A DNA stretch of 15,954 nucleotides from Stramenopiles sp. TOSAG23-3 (taxonomy: Eukaryota; Sar): NCBI GenBank assembly GCA_900128585.1, contig LT642504.1:1-15954 (forward strand), given 5' to 3'. The notes under the pieces were generated by a model. That model saw nothing but the letters and a program-made list of their open reading frames with translations. It was not told the origin of the DNA and did not search any database. Made by a program: the position numbers and the translations under genes. Positions 15,839-15,954 of this stretch are shown here, piece after piece. Each line of letters starts with the position of its first letter. Position 1 is the first letter of the stretch.

Positions 15839-15954
15839 GAGTTCAGTTCGCAGTACATTAATTTTAATTTTTTATTTGCCAGTTGGAATCTTGACCAGAA
15901 CTTGGGGGAGACATACGAATACGCCCTGAAGTGGAAAATCCATGATACTCTTAG
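15790..15954 (-). CDS. C-terminal end of an unidentified gene (partial)
   Basis: On the minus strand the frame is open for 54 codons from the right edge to a TAG at 15792-15790. The peptide is basic and hydrophobic, with segments such as F-W-S-R-F-Q-L-A-N-K-K-L and L-M-Y-C-E-L-N-S-R-F, and ends Q-D-D-I-Y. No family is recognised. The mixed composition looks more protein-like than the AT-rich spacers. A TTTTCCACTTCAG at about 15937-15925 could be a splice acceptor, in which case coding sequence starts there. A chance open frame of this length is possible. Confidence 0.4.
   Translation of the reverse strand, partial: LRVSWIFHFRAYSYVSPKFWSRFQLANKKLKLMYCELNSRFRHIQGLTIQDDIY

Noticed and set aside
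1-15954. tRNA or rRNA genes, CRISPR arrays, insertion sequences with transposase, operon structure
   Set aside because: I saw no cloverleaf with tRNA-like boxes, no regularly spaced repeats and no transposase motifs; the gene structure is eukaryotic.

Overview
This window is eukaryotic nuclear DNA. It holds large, almost intron-free genes on both strands, no operon structure, and AT-rich intergenic spacers full of low-complexity DNA. It has one clearly supported spliceosomal intron (65 bp, GTAAGT donor, TGCTAAC branch site, TTCTTAG acceptor). The gene content (a CPPED1-type phosphatase, a VPS13-like lipid-transfer protein, and a J-domain protein with an LSM14 fold and a DCD domain) suggests a protist or unicellular alga with a compact, intron-poor genome. 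The DCD domain is best known from plants and green algae, so a photosynthetic lineage is possible. I cannot assign a clade from the sequence alone.

Layout, left to right. (1) On the minus strand, 374-1585 encodes a CPPED1-like metallophosphoesterase. A GTAAGT donor near its 3' end and an open, phase-compatible stretch at 1-311 suggest that a spliced form continues off the left edge. (2) 1586-3069 is a divergent promoter region, AT-rich, with hairpins, palindromes, ACCTGG/CCAGGT motifs and microsatellites. (3) On the plus strand, 3070-11171 (one intron) encodes a 2678-residue VPS13-family bridge-like lipid-transfer protein. It has a chorein N-terminus, the VPS13 WW/YKR segment, and an apparent RGS domain at about residues 867-1012. 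(4) 11172-12236 is a spacer with telomere-like repeats, a tandem repeat and a long pyrimidine/CTT tract. (5) On the plus strand, 12237-15638 encodes a 1133-residue protein that combines a J domain, a UBA domain, a TTP-type CCCH finger, an LSM14-type Sm fold and a DCD domain. (6) 15639-15789 is a tail-to-tail spacer with a perfect 30-bp palindrome. It is followed on the minus strand by an open frame (15790-15954), probably the C-terminus of a gene that enters from the right.

The genes are not an obvious pathway cluster. The two most unusual items are the fused proteins: an RGS domain inside a VPS13-type lipid bridge, which would connect membrane contact sites to G-alpha signalling, and a protein that joins Hsp70 recruitment and ubiquitin binding to mRNA binding and decay-granule modules. 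Functions are inferred from domain families. Nothing here was tested by database search.
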